DNA of 64,000 nucleotides, taken from assembly GCF_041154485.1 (NCBI RefSeq), contig NZ_AP028669.1, positions 2,294,001 to 2,358,000 on the forward strand, written 5' to 3'. Positions 16,533 through 25,067 of the stretch are shown here, piece by piece. The first letter of the stretch is position 1; the number at the start of each line of letters is the position of its first letter. The translations under genes and the position numbers were made by a program. This DNA comes from Variovorax sp. V93. Lineage in GTDB: Bacteria; Pseudomonadota; Gammaproteobacteria; Burkholderiales; Burkholderiaceae_C. The notes below the pieces were generated by a model. It did no database searches. It was not told the DNA's origin and saw nothing but the letters and a program-made list of their open reading frames with translations.

Positions 16533-17636
16533 ATGGATGAACTCGATTGCGCCGTCATCGGCGGCGGTGTGGTGGGACTGGCGGTGGCGCGCGCCTTGGC
16601 GCTCGCGGGCCGGGAGGTGGTGGTGCTGGAAGCCGAAGGTGCCATTGGCACCGGCACCAGTTCGCGCAACAGCGAGGTGATTCATGCGGGCATCTACTAC
16701 CCGCAGGGCTCGCTCAAGGCCAGGCTTTGCGTCGAGGGCAAGGAGGCGCTCTATGCCTATGCGGCAGAGCGCGGCGTGCCCTACCGGCGCTGCGGCAAGC
16801 TGATCGTCGCGACTTCGGCCGAGCAGGTGGCGCAGCTCGAAGTGATCCGTGCCAAGGCGGCCGCCAACGGCGTCGGCGACCTCGTGTTGCTGACCGCGCA
16901 GCAGGCCATGGAAATGGAGCCGCAGCTCCATTGCGTGGCGGCATTGCATTCGCCGAGCACCGGCATCGTCGACAGCCATGCCTTGATGCTGAGCCTGCTC
17001 GGCGATGTGGAGAACGCGGGCGGCATGCTGGCGCTGAAATCGCCCATCGCACGCGCGGAATGCGGCCAGGACGCTATCGTCCTGGTAGCGGAAGACGGAA
17101 CGGCACTGCGCTGCAACACCGTGGTCAATGCGGCCGGGCTGCTTGCGCCCGAACTGGCCCGCCGCTTCGAAGGCTTGCCGTCCGCGGCCGTGCCCACCGC
17201 CTACTTTGCCAAGGGCAGCTATTTCACGCTGTCGGGCCGCGCGCCTTTCAGCCGCCTCGTCTATCCGGTGCCCGAACCCGGCGGACTGGGTGTGCACCTG
17301 ACGATCGACCTGGGCGGGCAAGCCAAGTTCGGCCCCGACGTGCAATGGGTGCAATCGGCCGACGACCTGGTGGTGGACCCGGCGCGTGGCGATGGCTTCT
17401 ACGCCGAGGTGCGCAAGTACTGGCCCGCCCTGCCCGACGGGGCGCTGATTCCCGGCTACGCGGGCATGCGGCCCAAGATCTCGGGCCCCGACGAGCCGGC
17501 GCGCGACTTCATGATCGGCGGACCCGAATCGCACGGCGTGCGGGGCCTGGTCAATCTCTTTGGCATCGAGTCGCCCGGGCTCACAAGCAGCCTGGCCATC
17601 GGGCGCTACGTGGAGCGACTGCTCGCGGCGGGCTGA
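16533..17636 (+). CDS. FAD-dependent oxidoreductase, L-2-hydroxyglutarate dehydrogenase-like
   Basis: 367 residues of the DAO/GlpO fold. The FAD-binding Rossmann motif [15 protein letters not shown] is at residues 8-22, followed by the [21 protein letters not shown] segment typical of the L-2-hydroxyglutarate dehydrogenase (LhgO/L2HGDH) group and the GPDVQWV and PKISGP motifs. It probably oxidises a 2-hydroxy acid and passes electrons to the respiratory chain; the substrate assignment rests on family similarity. Monocistronic as far as can be seen. Confidence 0.82.
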   Translation: MDELDCAVIGGGVVGLAVARALALAGREVVVLEAEGAIGTGTSSRNSEVIHAGIYYPQGSLKARLCVEGKEALYAYAAERGVPYRRCGKLIVATSAEQVAQLEVIRAKAAANGVGDLVLLTAQQAMEMEPQLHCVAALHSPSTGIVDSHALMLSLLGDVENAGGMLALKSPIARAECGQDAIVLVAEDGTALRCNTVVNAAGLLAPELARRFEGLPSAAVPTAYFAKGSYFTLSGRAPFSRLVYPVPEPGGLGVHLTIDLGGQAKFGPDVQWVQSADDLVVDPARGDGFYAEVRKYWPALPDGALIPGYAGMRPKISGPDEPARDFMIGGPESHGVRGLVNLFGIESPGLTSSLAIGRYVERLLAAG

Positions 17637-17721
17637 CGGCGAAGGCACATCAGGGCCCATCGCGTGCAGAAGTCTGCACAACAGCTGTGCCCGAGAGGCT
17701 TTTGTGCCTGTAACATGACAC

Positions 17722-17740
17722 CACGCCATTTGCTGGCGTG
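17722..17740. promoter_or_regulatory. inverted repeat upstream of the DUF883 gene
   Basis: CACGCCA-TTTGC-TGGCGTG, perfect seven-base arms, 45 bases before the ATG at 17786. Either a 5' UTR hairpin or a repressor site. Confidence 0.35.
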
Positions 17741-17785
17741 AAGCCGCCGGCGCGGTGCCGGTGCCATCACGGAGGAAAGATTCCA

Positions 17786-18082
17786 ATGAGTGCATCCAAC
17801 AATATCGAAGCGGCAGCCGAAGACATCGCAAGCGACGTGCGCGGCGTGCTGGCCAGCAAGGACCTGGATTCGGTTCCCCACATCAAGGCGCTGCGCCAGC
17901 GCATCGACACCAAGCTCGCCATTGCGCGCGAGCTTGCCGCGGAAAAGAGCAAGCTGGCCGCCAAGAAGGCCCGCGAAGCGGCCAACTCTGCCAACGCCTA
18001 CGCCCACGACGAACCGTGGCAGATTGCCGGCGCTGCGCTGGCCGTCGGCGTGCTGGTGGGCCTGCTGCTTGGCCGCCGCTGA
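17786..18082 (+). CDS. DUF883 family protein (YqjD/ElaB-like, ribosome-associated membrane protein family)
   Basis: 98 residues from the ATG at 17786, preceded by GGAGGAAAG. Residues 1-72 form an amphipathic alpha-helix rich in Ala, Lys and Asp; residues 73-95 form one C-terminal membrane helix ending GLLLGRR. This is the architecture of E. coli YqjD, ElaB and YgaM, tail-anchored proteins reported to bind ribosomes in stationary phase. The next gene is the YqjE counterpart, so the E. coli yqjD-yqjE pairing is conserved. Confidence 0.88.
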   Translation: MSASNNIEAAAEDIASDVRGVLASKDLDSVPHIKALRQRIDTKLAIARELAAEKSKLAAKKAREAANSANAYAHDEPWQIAGAALAVGVLVGLLLGRR

Positions 18083-18130
18083 CCTGAACGCAAGCCGCCG
18101 CGCCGTTCCTCGCCGAGCCGGAGTCGGCGC

Positions 18131-18853
18131 ATGAGATTGCTGTCCCTGTTCGGGCTCAATGCCCGTTTGCGGCGGCTGCGGATCGCTGCGGCCGAAGGTG
18201 CGCTGGCGGCCGAAGACCGCGTGCAGCTCCTGCGCATGGCGTGGGAGGACGAGAAGCAGCGCCTCAAGCTGATGCTCGTGCTGGTGGTGGCCGTGCTCGG
18301 CCTGACCACGGTGGCGGTGGCATTGCTGTCGATGGCGGTGGTGGTGCATTTCTGGGAAACACCGCACCGCATCGCTGCAGCGTGGTCGGTGGCCGGCGTG
18401 TGGGTCCTGCTCTGGCTGGGTGCGGCGCTGGGGCTGTTCCTGACCCTTCGCAATGCCTCGAACAGCTTCACTCCGGCGCGCCGCGAATTCGAACGTGACT
18501 GGGCCTGGGTGCAGGACAGCTTCGGCCTCGGCAAGGATCCCGACCAGGACGAAGAAGCGCCGCGTCCCCGGCGGCCCGCCACGCGCGAGGAACTGCTCGC
18601 CCGCATGGAGCGCCAGCGCGAACGCATTGCCACCATGCAGGGGGCAGGTCCGGCACGGCCCGCCGGTGCAACGGGTGCTTCCTCCGAAGCACCGCCGGCC
18701 GACGAATCGGCGGCAGCCGCGGCCTTGCGCATTGCGCGGGAGCACCCCGTGGCCACCGGCGTTGCCGCCGCGGTGGCCGTGGTGGTGATCCGGCCCAAGC
18801 GGCTGCTGCGCTGGGCCGCGTTCATTGCGCCAGTGCTCTGGCGCATGCGCTGA
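18131..18853 (+). CDS. YqjE-type phage-holin-superfamily membrane protein with YqjK-like C-terminus
   Basis: 240 residues. N-terminal part (about 1-115) has two membrane helices (about 50-75 and 83-105) of the YqjE/holin III superfamily. A linker rich in Asp, Glu, Pro and Arg follows. The C-terminal part (about 155-240) begins EELLARMERQRERIA and ends with a hydrophobic, arginine-flanked segment, resembling YqjK. The holin label is a family name; there is no phage context. Placed 48 bp after the YqjD-like gene and probably cotranscribed. Confidence 0.8.
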   Translation: MRLLSLFGLNARLRRLRIAAAEGALAAEDRVQLLRMAWEDEKQRLKLMLVLVVAVLGLTTVAVALLSMAVVVHFWETPHRIAAAWSVAGVWVLLWLGAALGLFLTLRNASNSFTPARREFERDWAWVQDSFGLGKDPDQDEEAPRPRRPATREELLARMERQRERIATMQGAGPARPAGATGASSEAPPADESAAAAALRIAREHPVATGVAAAVAVVVIRPKRLLRWAAFIAPVLWRMR

Positions 18854-18877
18854 GAAGAAAAGAGAAAGAGCGAAGGC

Positions 18878-19951
18878 TCAGGCGGCGCTGCGGCTTTGCA
18901 GCAAGGCCTGCGCCGCCTCGCGGACCAGCGCCGGGCCGCGGTAGATGAGGCCTGTGTAGATCTGTACCACGTCCGCGCCCGCGGCAATCTTGGCCTTGGC
19001 ATCGGCCGCGCTGAGGATTCCCCCCACCCCGATGATCGGAAAACCCGGCCCCAGCGCCGCGCGCAGCTGCGAGACCACGCGGTTGCTCGCCTCGCGCACG
19101 GGCGCGCCCGAGAGCCCGCCCGCTTCGTCGGCATGCGGCAGGCCGGCGACCGCGTCTCGTGCCAGCGTGGTGTTGGTGGCGATCACGCCGTCCATGCCGT
19201 GGCGCTGCAGCGTGGCGGCGATCACGGCGACCTGGCTCTCGTCCAGATCGGGAGCGATCTTCACGAACAGCGGCACGCGCCGATGGCTGTGCTCGGCCAG
19301 CGCATGGCGGCGTTCCGCGATGGCGCCCAGCAGGGCGTCGAGCGCCTCGTCGCTCTGCAGTGTCCGCAGGTTGGCGGTGTTGGGACTCGAGATGTTGATG
19401 GTCACGTAGTCGGCATGCGGGTACACGCCGTCCAGGCAGGCCAGGTAGTCGTCCACGGCCTTTTCGATGGGCGTGGCGGCGTTCTTGCCGATGTTGAGTC
19501 CGAGCAGCATCGGCTTCTTGCCGCCGCCGCTCCTGCGGAAGCGCGCCTTCTGCACGTTGGCAAGAAAGGCGTCGAGCCCTTCGTTGTTGAATCCGAGCCG
19601 ATTGATGAGCGCGTCGCGCTGGGGCAGGCGGAACATGCGCGGCTTGGGGTTGCCCGGTTGCGCCTTGGGCGTGACCGTGCCGACTTCGACGAAGCCGAAG
19701 CCCATGGCGGCAAAGGCGTCGATGCAGCGGGCGTTCTTGTCGAGGCCGGCGGCCAGGCCCACGCGGTTGGGAAACTCCAGCCCCGCCAGCGTGACCGGAT
19801 CATCGACGCGCGGCGCGGCGTAGGCGCAGGCCAGCGGCGTGTTCTGCGTGCGGGCCAGCCCGTCGAGCGTGAGTTCGTGGGCATGCTCCGGGTCGAAGCC
19901 GAACAGAAAGGGCCGGGCCAGGCCGTAGAGCGAAGAGGGGAGCAGGGGCAT
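18878..19951 (-). CDS. pyrD: dihydroorotate dehydrogenase (quinone), class 2
   Basis: 357 residues from the ATG at 19951 ([17 protein letters not shown]). FMN enzyme of pyrimidine synthesis that oxidises dihydroorotate with quinone. The N-terminal helices are the membrane/quinone-binding part of class 2 enzymes. FMN and substrate motifs include [26 protein letters not shown] with the catalytic Ser region, and IIGVGGI. A longer frame to 20068 would run through the divergent rpiA start and is rejected. Its 5' end faces rpiA with only about 40 bp between starts. Confidence 0.96.
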   Translation of the reverse strand: MPLLPSSLYGLARPFLFGFDPEHAHELTLDGLARTQNTPLACAYAAPRVDDPVTLAGLEFPNRVGLAAGLDKNARCIDAFAAMGFGFVEVGTVTPKAQPGNPKPRMFRLPQRDALINRLGFNNEGLDAFLANVQKARFRRSGGGKKPMLLGLNIGKNAATPIEKAVDDYLACLDGVYPHADYVTINISSPNTANLRTLQSDEALDALLGAIAERRHALAEHSHRRVPLFVKIAPDLDESQVAVIAATLQRHGMDGVIATNTTLARDAVAGLPHADEAGGLSGAPVREASNRVVSQLRAALGPGFPIIGVGGILSAADAKAKIAAGADVVQIYTGLIYRGPALVREAAQALLQSRSAA

Positions 19952-19953
19952 CG

Positions 19954-19959
19954 GATAAT
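19954..19959 (+). promoter_or_regulatory. rpiA: candidate rpiA -10 element
   Basis: GATAAT, 33 bases before the preferred rpiA ATG and only 3 bases from the divergent pyrD start codon, so the rpiA -35 region would lie within pyrD coding sequence. No strong -35 is evident. Confidence 0.35.
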
Positions 19960-19991
19960 TCTCGACTTCAATGAGCCAAGGATTCTCCGCG

Positions 19992-20723
19992 ATGACTGCA
20001 CCCGTTTCCCCTTCTTCCGCCTCCGGCGCCGCGAACGGCGCGGGCGCCATCTCCCAGGACGAACTCAAGGCCCAGGTCGGCCGCGCCGCGCTGGCCTACG
20101 TGGCCAAGGGTGAAATCGTCGGCGTGGGCACGGGTTCCACCGTGAACAAGTTCATCGACGCGCTGGCCACCATCAAGGACCAGATCAAGGGGGCGGTGTC
20201 CAGCTCTGTGGCCTCGACCGAACGCCTGCGTGCCCTGGGAATTCCGGTGTTCGACAGCAACGAGGTCGACGAACTGGGGGTCTACATCGACGGTGCCGAC
20301 GAGATCGACCACCACGGCTTCATGGTGAAGGGCGGCGGTGCGGCGCTCACGCGCGAAAAGATCGTGGCGGCGCAGTCGCGGCGCTTCGTCTGCATTGCCG
20401 ATGCTTCCAAGCTGGTAGACACGCTCGGCGCCTTTCCGCTGCCGGTGGAGGTGATTCCGATGGCAGCGCGCCGGGTGATGCGGCAGTTCGAGGCCATGGG
20501 CGGCATCGCACAGGTGCGCGAGAAGGACGGATTGCCGCTCGTGACCGACAACGGCCAGCACATCGTCGACGTGACGGGACTGCGGATCAGCGATCCGCTC
20601 GCCTTCGAATCCGAAGTGAGCCAGTGGCCCGGCGTGGTCACGGTCGGCGTGTTTGCGCATCAGAAGGCCGACGTGTGCCTGCTGGGTACGCCCTCGGGCG
20701 TGCAGACGATGCAGTTCGACTGA
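19992..20723 (+). CDS. rpiA: ribose-5-phosphate isomerase A
   Basis: 243 residues from the ATG at 19992, which has AAGGA nine bases upstream; the in-frame ATG at 19971 has no ribosome site. It interconverts ribose 5-phosphate and ribulose 5-phosphate. Motifs: [11 protein letters not shown] (phosphate binding), DGADEID with catalytic Asp/Glu, [12 protein letters not shown]. The N-terminal 20 residues are Ala/Ser-rich and not conserved. Divergent from pyrD; both feed nucleotide synthesis (PRPP precursor and orotate). Confidence 0.96.
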   Translation: MTAPVSPSSASGAANGAGAISQDELKAQVGRAALAYVAKGEIVGVGTGSTVNKFIDALATIKDQIKGAVSSSVASTERLRALGIPVFDSNEVDELGVYIDGADEIDHHGFMVKGGGAALTREKIVAAQSRRFVCIADASKLVDTLGAFPLPVEVIPMAARRVMRQFEAMGGIAQVREKDGLPLVTDNGQHIVDVTGLRISDPLAFESEVSQWPGVVTVGVFAHQKADVCLLGTPSGVQTMQFD

Positions 20724-20765
20724 AGAAGGAAGGCCGCGTGCTCTTCTGGCCGGCGGCCGGCCGGT

Positions 20766-21413
20766 TCAGAACTTGATGCCTGCCGGATTGCTCGGGCTCG
20801 GACCGCTCGGGGCGGGCGTGGGCGGTTGTGGCGCTGGCTGCGCAACGGGCGCGGGCTCGGATGCGGCGGGCGCCGGCTGCAGCGCGACCAGCGGCCGCGC
20901 CGGCGGATTGCGGTAGCCCGCGGGCAGGCTGTTGCTCTTCGGATAGCCCGCGGCGTCGAGGTAACGCGACCATTCGGCGTCCGAGTAGCCCTTGAGCTGC
21001 TGCGAGCCGATCGTCAGCAGCGGCAGCGAGGCCTGGTTGCTCAAGCGCTGCAATGCCTCCACATCCTGGCTGCTCTTGACGGTGCGCTCCTCGAACGGAA
21101 TGCCGCGCGTGACGAGCAGCGAACGGGCGGTGCCACAGGGCGCGCATTCCTCGCTGCTGTAGAGCGTCACGGGATAGCGCTGCGCCACTTGCCGCAATTC
21201 GTAGGGCAGCCCGGCATTGGCGGGAGGCGTGATGCCGGCCTGCGGGGCCGCGGCCGGTTCCGTGCTTGCGGTGGGCGCGCGGTCCGAGAAGGTGACCTTG
21301 CCGTTCTTGTCGACGTTGCGGTAGATCGGCTGGGCCATTGCCCCTGCGGCGATCAGCAGCAGGGCGAAGCCGGACAGGCGATGCAAGGAGGATTTCTGGT
21401 GGATCGAATGCAT
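20766..21413 (-). CDS. exported DUF4124 and glutaredoxin-like protein
   Basis: 215 residues. Signal peptide (about 1-28, ending AGAMAQ), a DUF4124 segment (PIYRNVDKNGKVTFSDRAP), then a glutaredoxin-like fold (about 76-155) with the redox pair CAPC in SSEECAPCGTARSLL and a cis-Pro segment SLPLLTIG. The last 50 residues are Pro/Ala-rich. Likely a periplasmic thiol-disulfide or glutathione-type protein; partner unknown. The DUF4124-thioredoxin combination is common in Burkholderiales. Confidence 0.82.
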   Translation of the reverse strand: MHSIHQKSSLHRLSGFALLLIAAGAMAQPIYRNVDKNGKVTFSDRAPTASTEPAAAPQAGITPPANAGLPYELRQVAQRYPVTLYSSEECAPCGTARSLLVTRGIPFEERTVKSSQDVEALQRLSNQASLPLLTIGSQQLKGYSDAEWSRYLDAAGYPKSNSLPAGYRNPPARPLVALQPAPAASEPAPVAQPAPQPPTPAPSGPSPSNPAGIKF

Positions 21414-21443
21414 CGCCCGAGTATCGCAAGCTTCAGGCGCGCA

Positions 21444-23501
21444 TCAAGCGGGCCGGGTCTGTGCCATGCCCTGGTGTCGCAGCAGCGCATCAAGCTGTGG
21501 CTCGCGGCCGCGGAAGGCCTTGAACGAATCCATGGCGCTGCGGCTGCCGCCGGCTTCGAGGATGGCCTGGCGGTACCTGCGGCCGGTTTCGATGTTCGGC
21601 TGGCCGTCGGCGCCCACGGTTTCCTCGAAGGCGGCATAGGCGTCGGCGCTGAGCACCTCGGCCCACTTGTAGCTGTAGTAGCCGGCCGCGTAGCCGCCCG
21701 AGAAGATATGGCTGAAGGTGTTCGGCGTGCGGCTGAAAGGAGGCGAGGGCATCACGGCCACCTCGGTGCGCACCTTGCCCAGCAGCGCGAGCACGCCGCC
21801 CGGCTGTGCGGCGGCGGCCTGGTATTCGGTGTGCAGCAGCATGTCGAACAGCGAGAACTCGATCTGGCGCAGCGTCTGCAGGCCGCTCTGGAAGTTCTTG
21901 GCGGCGGTCATCTTGTCGAACAGCGCCCGCGGCAGCGGCTCGCCGGTATCGACGTGGGCCGTCATGTGCCTGAGCACGTCCCACTCCCAGCAGAAGTTTT
22001 CCATGAACTGGCTCGGCAGCTCGACCGCGTCCCACTCGACGCCGCTGATGCCCGACACGTCGCGCTCGTTCACCTGCGTGAGCATGTGGTGCAGGCCGTG
22101 GCCGAATTCGTGGAACAGGGTGGTCACGTCGTCGTGCGTGAGCAGCGGCGGCTTGCCGTCGACGCCGCTCGCGAAGTTGCACACGAGCTGGGCGACGGGT
22201 GTTTGCAGCATGCCGTCGTCCGGGCGCAGCCAGCGCGCGCGCACGTCGTCCATCCAGGCGCCGCCGCGCTTGGCGGCGCGGGCGGAAGGATCGAGGTAGA
22301 ACTGGCCGACCTTCTGCCCGGCGCGCTCGATGCGATAGACCTCGACGCTGGGGTGCCAGGTGGGCGCGCTGTCGCGGCGAATCGAAACCTCGAACAGCGT
22401 CTCGACGATCTTGAACAGGCCGGCCATCACCTTGGGCGCCGGGAAGTACTGCTTGACCTCCAGCTCGCTGAAGGCATAGCGCGCCTCCTTGAGTTTTTCG
22501 CCGATGTAGCTCCAGTCCCACGCCTGCGGATCGGTGATGCCCAATTGGTCCGCAGCGAAGGCGCGCAGGTCGGCCAGGTCGCGTTCGCCGTACGGCTTGG
22601 CCTTGGCCGCGAGATCGCGCAGGAACTTGATCACCTGCTCGGGCGACTCGGCCATCTTGGGCACGACCGAGAGTTCGCCAAAATTCCTGTAGCCGAGCAG
22701 TTTGGCTTCTTCCTCCCGCAGCGCGAGGATCTCGTTGATCAGCGCCGTGTTGTCGAAGGCCGGATCGCCAAGCTCGCTGGCGCGGGTGACGTAGGCCCGG
22801 TAGAGCGTTTCGCGCAGCGCGCTGCTCCTGGCGAACTGCATCACGGGCAGGTAGCAGGGCATCTTGAGCGTGAGCTTGTAGCCCTGCTTGCCCTCGGCTT
22901 CGGCTGCTCCGCGGGCCGCGCTCACCACGTCTTCGGGCACGCCCTCGAGCTCGCCCAGCGCCGCGTAGTACGAGAAGGCGTCGGTGGCATCGAGCGCGTT
23001 CTCGCTGAATTTCTGGCTCAGTTCGGCCTGGCGTTCCTGGATGTCGGCAAAGCGCTTCTTCGCCTCGCCCTGCAGTTCCGCGCCGCCCAGCACGAAGTTG
23101 CGCATGGCATTCTTGTGCGCCTGGCGCTGCTCGGGGTTGAGGGTGGCCACGTCGATGGCCTTGTACTTGGCATAGAGGCGCTCGTCGGAACCCAGGCGGG
23201 TCCAGAAGGCGGTCACGCGCGGCATGGCCTCGTTGTAGGCGGCACGCAGTTCCGGCGTGTCGGCCACGGCGTTGAGATGGCCCACGGCGCCCCAGGCGCG
23301 GCTGAAGCGTTCGGACGCCACGTCGAGCACCTTGGAGATCGCGTTCCAGTCGGCGGGAAAGTCGGCCGCCGTCACGGTCTGCAGCGCTGCCTCGGCTTCG
23401 GCCAGCAGGATGTCGACCGCGGGCGCAACGTGTTCGGGCTCGATGCGGTCGAACAGCGGGAGATCGGTGAAGTCGAGGAGGGGGTTGTTCTTTGTGGCCA
23501 T
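21444..23501 (-). CDS. prlC: oligopeptidase A (M3 family zinc metallopeptidase)
   Basis: 685 residues from the ATG at 23501; a GTG three codons earlier overlaps the folD stop and is a possible alternative. Zinc motif HEFGH at 464-468 with the downstream Glu ligand in the E-x-x-S-Q-F-M-E-N region. It degrades signal peptides and short peptides in the cytoplasm. Follows folD by about five bases on the same strand, so the two form an operon. Confidence 0.95.
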   Translation of the reverse strand: MATKNNPLLDFTDLPLFDRIEPEHVAPAVDILLAEAEAALQTVTAADFPADWNAISKVLDVASERFSRAWGAVGHLNAVADTPELRAAYNEAMPRVTAFWTRLGSDERLYAKYKAIDVATLNPEQRQAHKNAMRNFVLGGAELQGEAKKRFADIQERQAELSQKFSENALDATDAFSYYAALGELEGVPEDVVSAARGAAEAEGKQGYKLTLKMPCYLPVMQFARSSALRETLYRAYVTRASELGDPAFDNTALINEILALREEEAKLLGYRNFGELSVVPKMAESPEQVIKFLRDLAAKAKPYGERDLADLRAFAADQLGITDPQAWDWSYIGEKLKEARYAFSELEVKQYFPAPKVMAGLFKIVETLFEVSIRRDSAPTWHPSVEVYRIERAGQKVGQFYLDPSARAAKRGGAWMDDVRARWLRPDDGMLQTPVAQLVCNFASGVDGKPPLLTHDDVTTLFHEFGHGLHHMLTQVNERDVSGISGVEWDAVELPSQFMENFCWEWDVLRHMTAHVDTGEPLPRALFDKMTAAKNFQSGLQTLRQIEFSLFDMLLHTEYQAAAAQPGGVLALLGKVRTEVAVMPSPPFSRTPNTFSHIFSGGYAAGYYSYKWAEVLSADAYAAFEETVGADGQPNIETGRRYRQAILEAGGSRSAMDSFKAFRGREPQLDALLRHQGMAQTRPA

Positions 23502-23506
23502 GGAAA

Positions 23507-24358
23507 TCACTTGGCGGCGCGTTCCGCGGCTTCAAGGGTGTTGACGAGCAGCATGGCGCGCGTCATGGGGCCGACGCCGCCGGGCACGGGCGTGATCCAA
23601 CCGGCCACTTCCTTGACGCCGTCGAAGTCGACGTCGCCGGCGAGCTTGCCGTCTTCCTTGCGGTTCATGCCCACGTCGATCACGACCGCGCCGGGCTTCA
23701 CCATGCCGGCCGTCAGGATGTTGCGCTTGCCCACCGCGGCCACGATCACGTCGGCCTGGCGCGTGAGGGCGCCCAGGTCTTGCGTCGCGCTGTGGCAGAT
23801 GGTCACGGTGGCGTTCCTGGCCAGCAGCATCATGGCCATCGGCTTGCCGACGATGTTGCTGCGGCCGATGACCACCGCATGCTTGCCGCGCAGGTCGTAG
23901 CCGATGGATTCGAGCATCTTCATGCAGCCGTAGGGCGTGCAGGGCCAGAAGCCCGGCGCGCCGGTCATGAGCGCGCCGGCGCTGGCCACGTGGAAGCCGT
24001 CCACGTCCTTGGCGGGCGAGATCGTCTCGATGACCTTCTGGCTGTCCATGTGCTTTGGCAGCGGCAGCTGAACCAGGATGCCGTGCACCTTGGGGTCGTC
24101 GTTGAGGGCGCGGATGCGGTCCAGCAGCGCGGCCTCGCTCATGTCGGCAGGATAGGTTTCGAGGGTGGCCGCGAGGCCGGTTTCGGTGCTGTCGTTGACC
24201 TTGTGCTTCGTGTAGACCTGGCTGGCCGGGTCGCTGCCCACGAGGATGATGGAAAGGGCCGGGTCCACGCCCTTGGCCTTCAGTGCGGCGGTGCGGCCGG
24301 CAACCTCGGCGCGAATGGTTTTGGCGAGGGCGTTGCCATCGATCAGTTGGGCGGTCAT
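23507..24358 (-). CDS. folD: bifunctional methylenetetrahydrofolate dehydrogenase/cyclohydrolase
   Basis: 283 residues. NADP-dependent interconversion of 5,10-methylene-, methenyl- and 10-formyl-tetrahydrofolate. Catalytic Tyr and Lys lie in SQVYTKHK (about residues 50-57); the VQLPLPKH motif, PCTPYGCM and the Rossmann segment [13 protein letters not shown] are all present. First gene of the folD-prlC pair. Confidence 0.97.
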   Translation of the reverse strand: MTAQLIDGNALAKTIRAEVAGRTAALKAKGVDPALSIILVGSDPASQVYTKHKVNDSTETGLAATLETYPADMSEAALLDRIRALNDDPKVHGILVQLPLPKHMDSQKVIETISPAKDVDGFHVASAGALMTGAPGFWPCTPYGCMKMLESIGYDLRGKHAVVIGRSNIVGKPMAMMLLARNATVTICHSATQDLGALTRQADVIVAAVGKRNILTAGMVKPGAVVIDVGMNRKEDGKLAGDVDFDGVKEVAGWITPVPGGVGPMTRAMLLVNTLEAAERAAK

Positions 24359-24376
24359 CGGTTTCGATTTTCCAAG

Positions 24377-24401
24377 TAAAAACGCCCGCTTGCGCAGGCG
24401 T
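24377..24401 (-). terminator. Rho-independent terminator after the response-regulator gene
   Basis: Minus-strand RNA forms an eight-pair stem beginning ACGCC with one G-U pair, capped by a GCAA tetraloop, and is followed by a U-run (24382-24378). It separates the two-component operon from folD downstream. Confidence 0.85.
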
Positions 24402-24434
24402 GAGAGTCATTCATTGCTATCGGGGGGATAGCTT

Positions 24435-25067
24435 CTAGGCTTTGGCGGCCGGCGCCGCCTGCCCGAGCGCGATCTTGAGCAGATCGGCCACGGTGTTGGC
24501 GTTGAGCTTTTCCATGATGTTGGCGCGGTGCGCCTCGACCGTCTTGATGCTGATGCCCAGGTCGTCGGCAATCTGCTTGTTCAGGCGGCCGGCGACGATG
24601 CGCTCGAGCACCTGGGCCTCGCGGCCGGTGAGCTTGGACAGCAGCGCGTCGCGGCTGGCCGACTGCTGGTGCTGGGTGAAGGCGCCGCGCGCGTGCTCGA
24701 GCATGCGCTCGACCAGCGTGACGAGCTCTTCGTCGTTGAAAGGCTTCTGGATGAAATCCATGGCGCCTTTTTTCATGCTGTCGACCGCCATCGGCACGTC
24801 GCCGTGGCCGGTGATCACCACGATGGGCAGCGGGGAACGCCGTTCGATCAGCCGGTCCTGCAGCTCGAGGCCGGTCATGCCGGCCATGCGGATGTCGACG
24901 ATCAGACAGGCGACTTCGCGCGGGTCGTATCGGGAGAGGAAGGACTCGGCCGAATCGAAGCAGCGAACCCTGTAGTCCTTGCCTTCGAGCAGCCATTGCA
25001 GCGAATCTCGCACGGCTTCGTCGTCGTCGACGACATAGACAGTGCCCTTCTTCGGAATCAAACTCAT
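24435..25067 (-). CDS. FixJ/NarL-type response regulator
   Basis: 210 residues from the ATG at 25067 with AAAGG upstream. Receiver domain 1-125: acidic pocket DDD at 14-16, phosphoacceptor Asp58, conserved Thr86 and Lys108. LuxR/FixJ-type HTH at about 145-205 (LTGREAQVLERIVAG through KTVEAHRANIMEKL). The receiver has the FixJ subfamily wording (LIVDIRMAGMTGLELQ). Its ATG overlaps the stop of the kinase gene by four bases, so both come from one mRNA. The gene pair faces the pyruvate dehydrogenase operon, which is the likely target. Confidence 0.93.
   Translation of the reverse strand: MSLIPKKGTVYVVDDDEAVRDSLQWLLEGKDYRVRCFDSAESFLSRYDPREVACLIVDIRMAGMTGLELQDRLIERRSPLPIVVITGHGDVPMAVDSMKKGAMDFIQKPFNDEELVTLVERMLEHARGAFTQHQQSASRDALLSKLTGREAQVLERIVAGRLNKQIADDLGISIKTVEAHRANIMEKLNANTVADLLKIALGQAAPAAKA

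Noticed and set aside
18131..18853. Prophage holin
   Set aside because: Only the family name suggests a phage; the neighbours are YqjD-like and pyrD, with no other phage gene.
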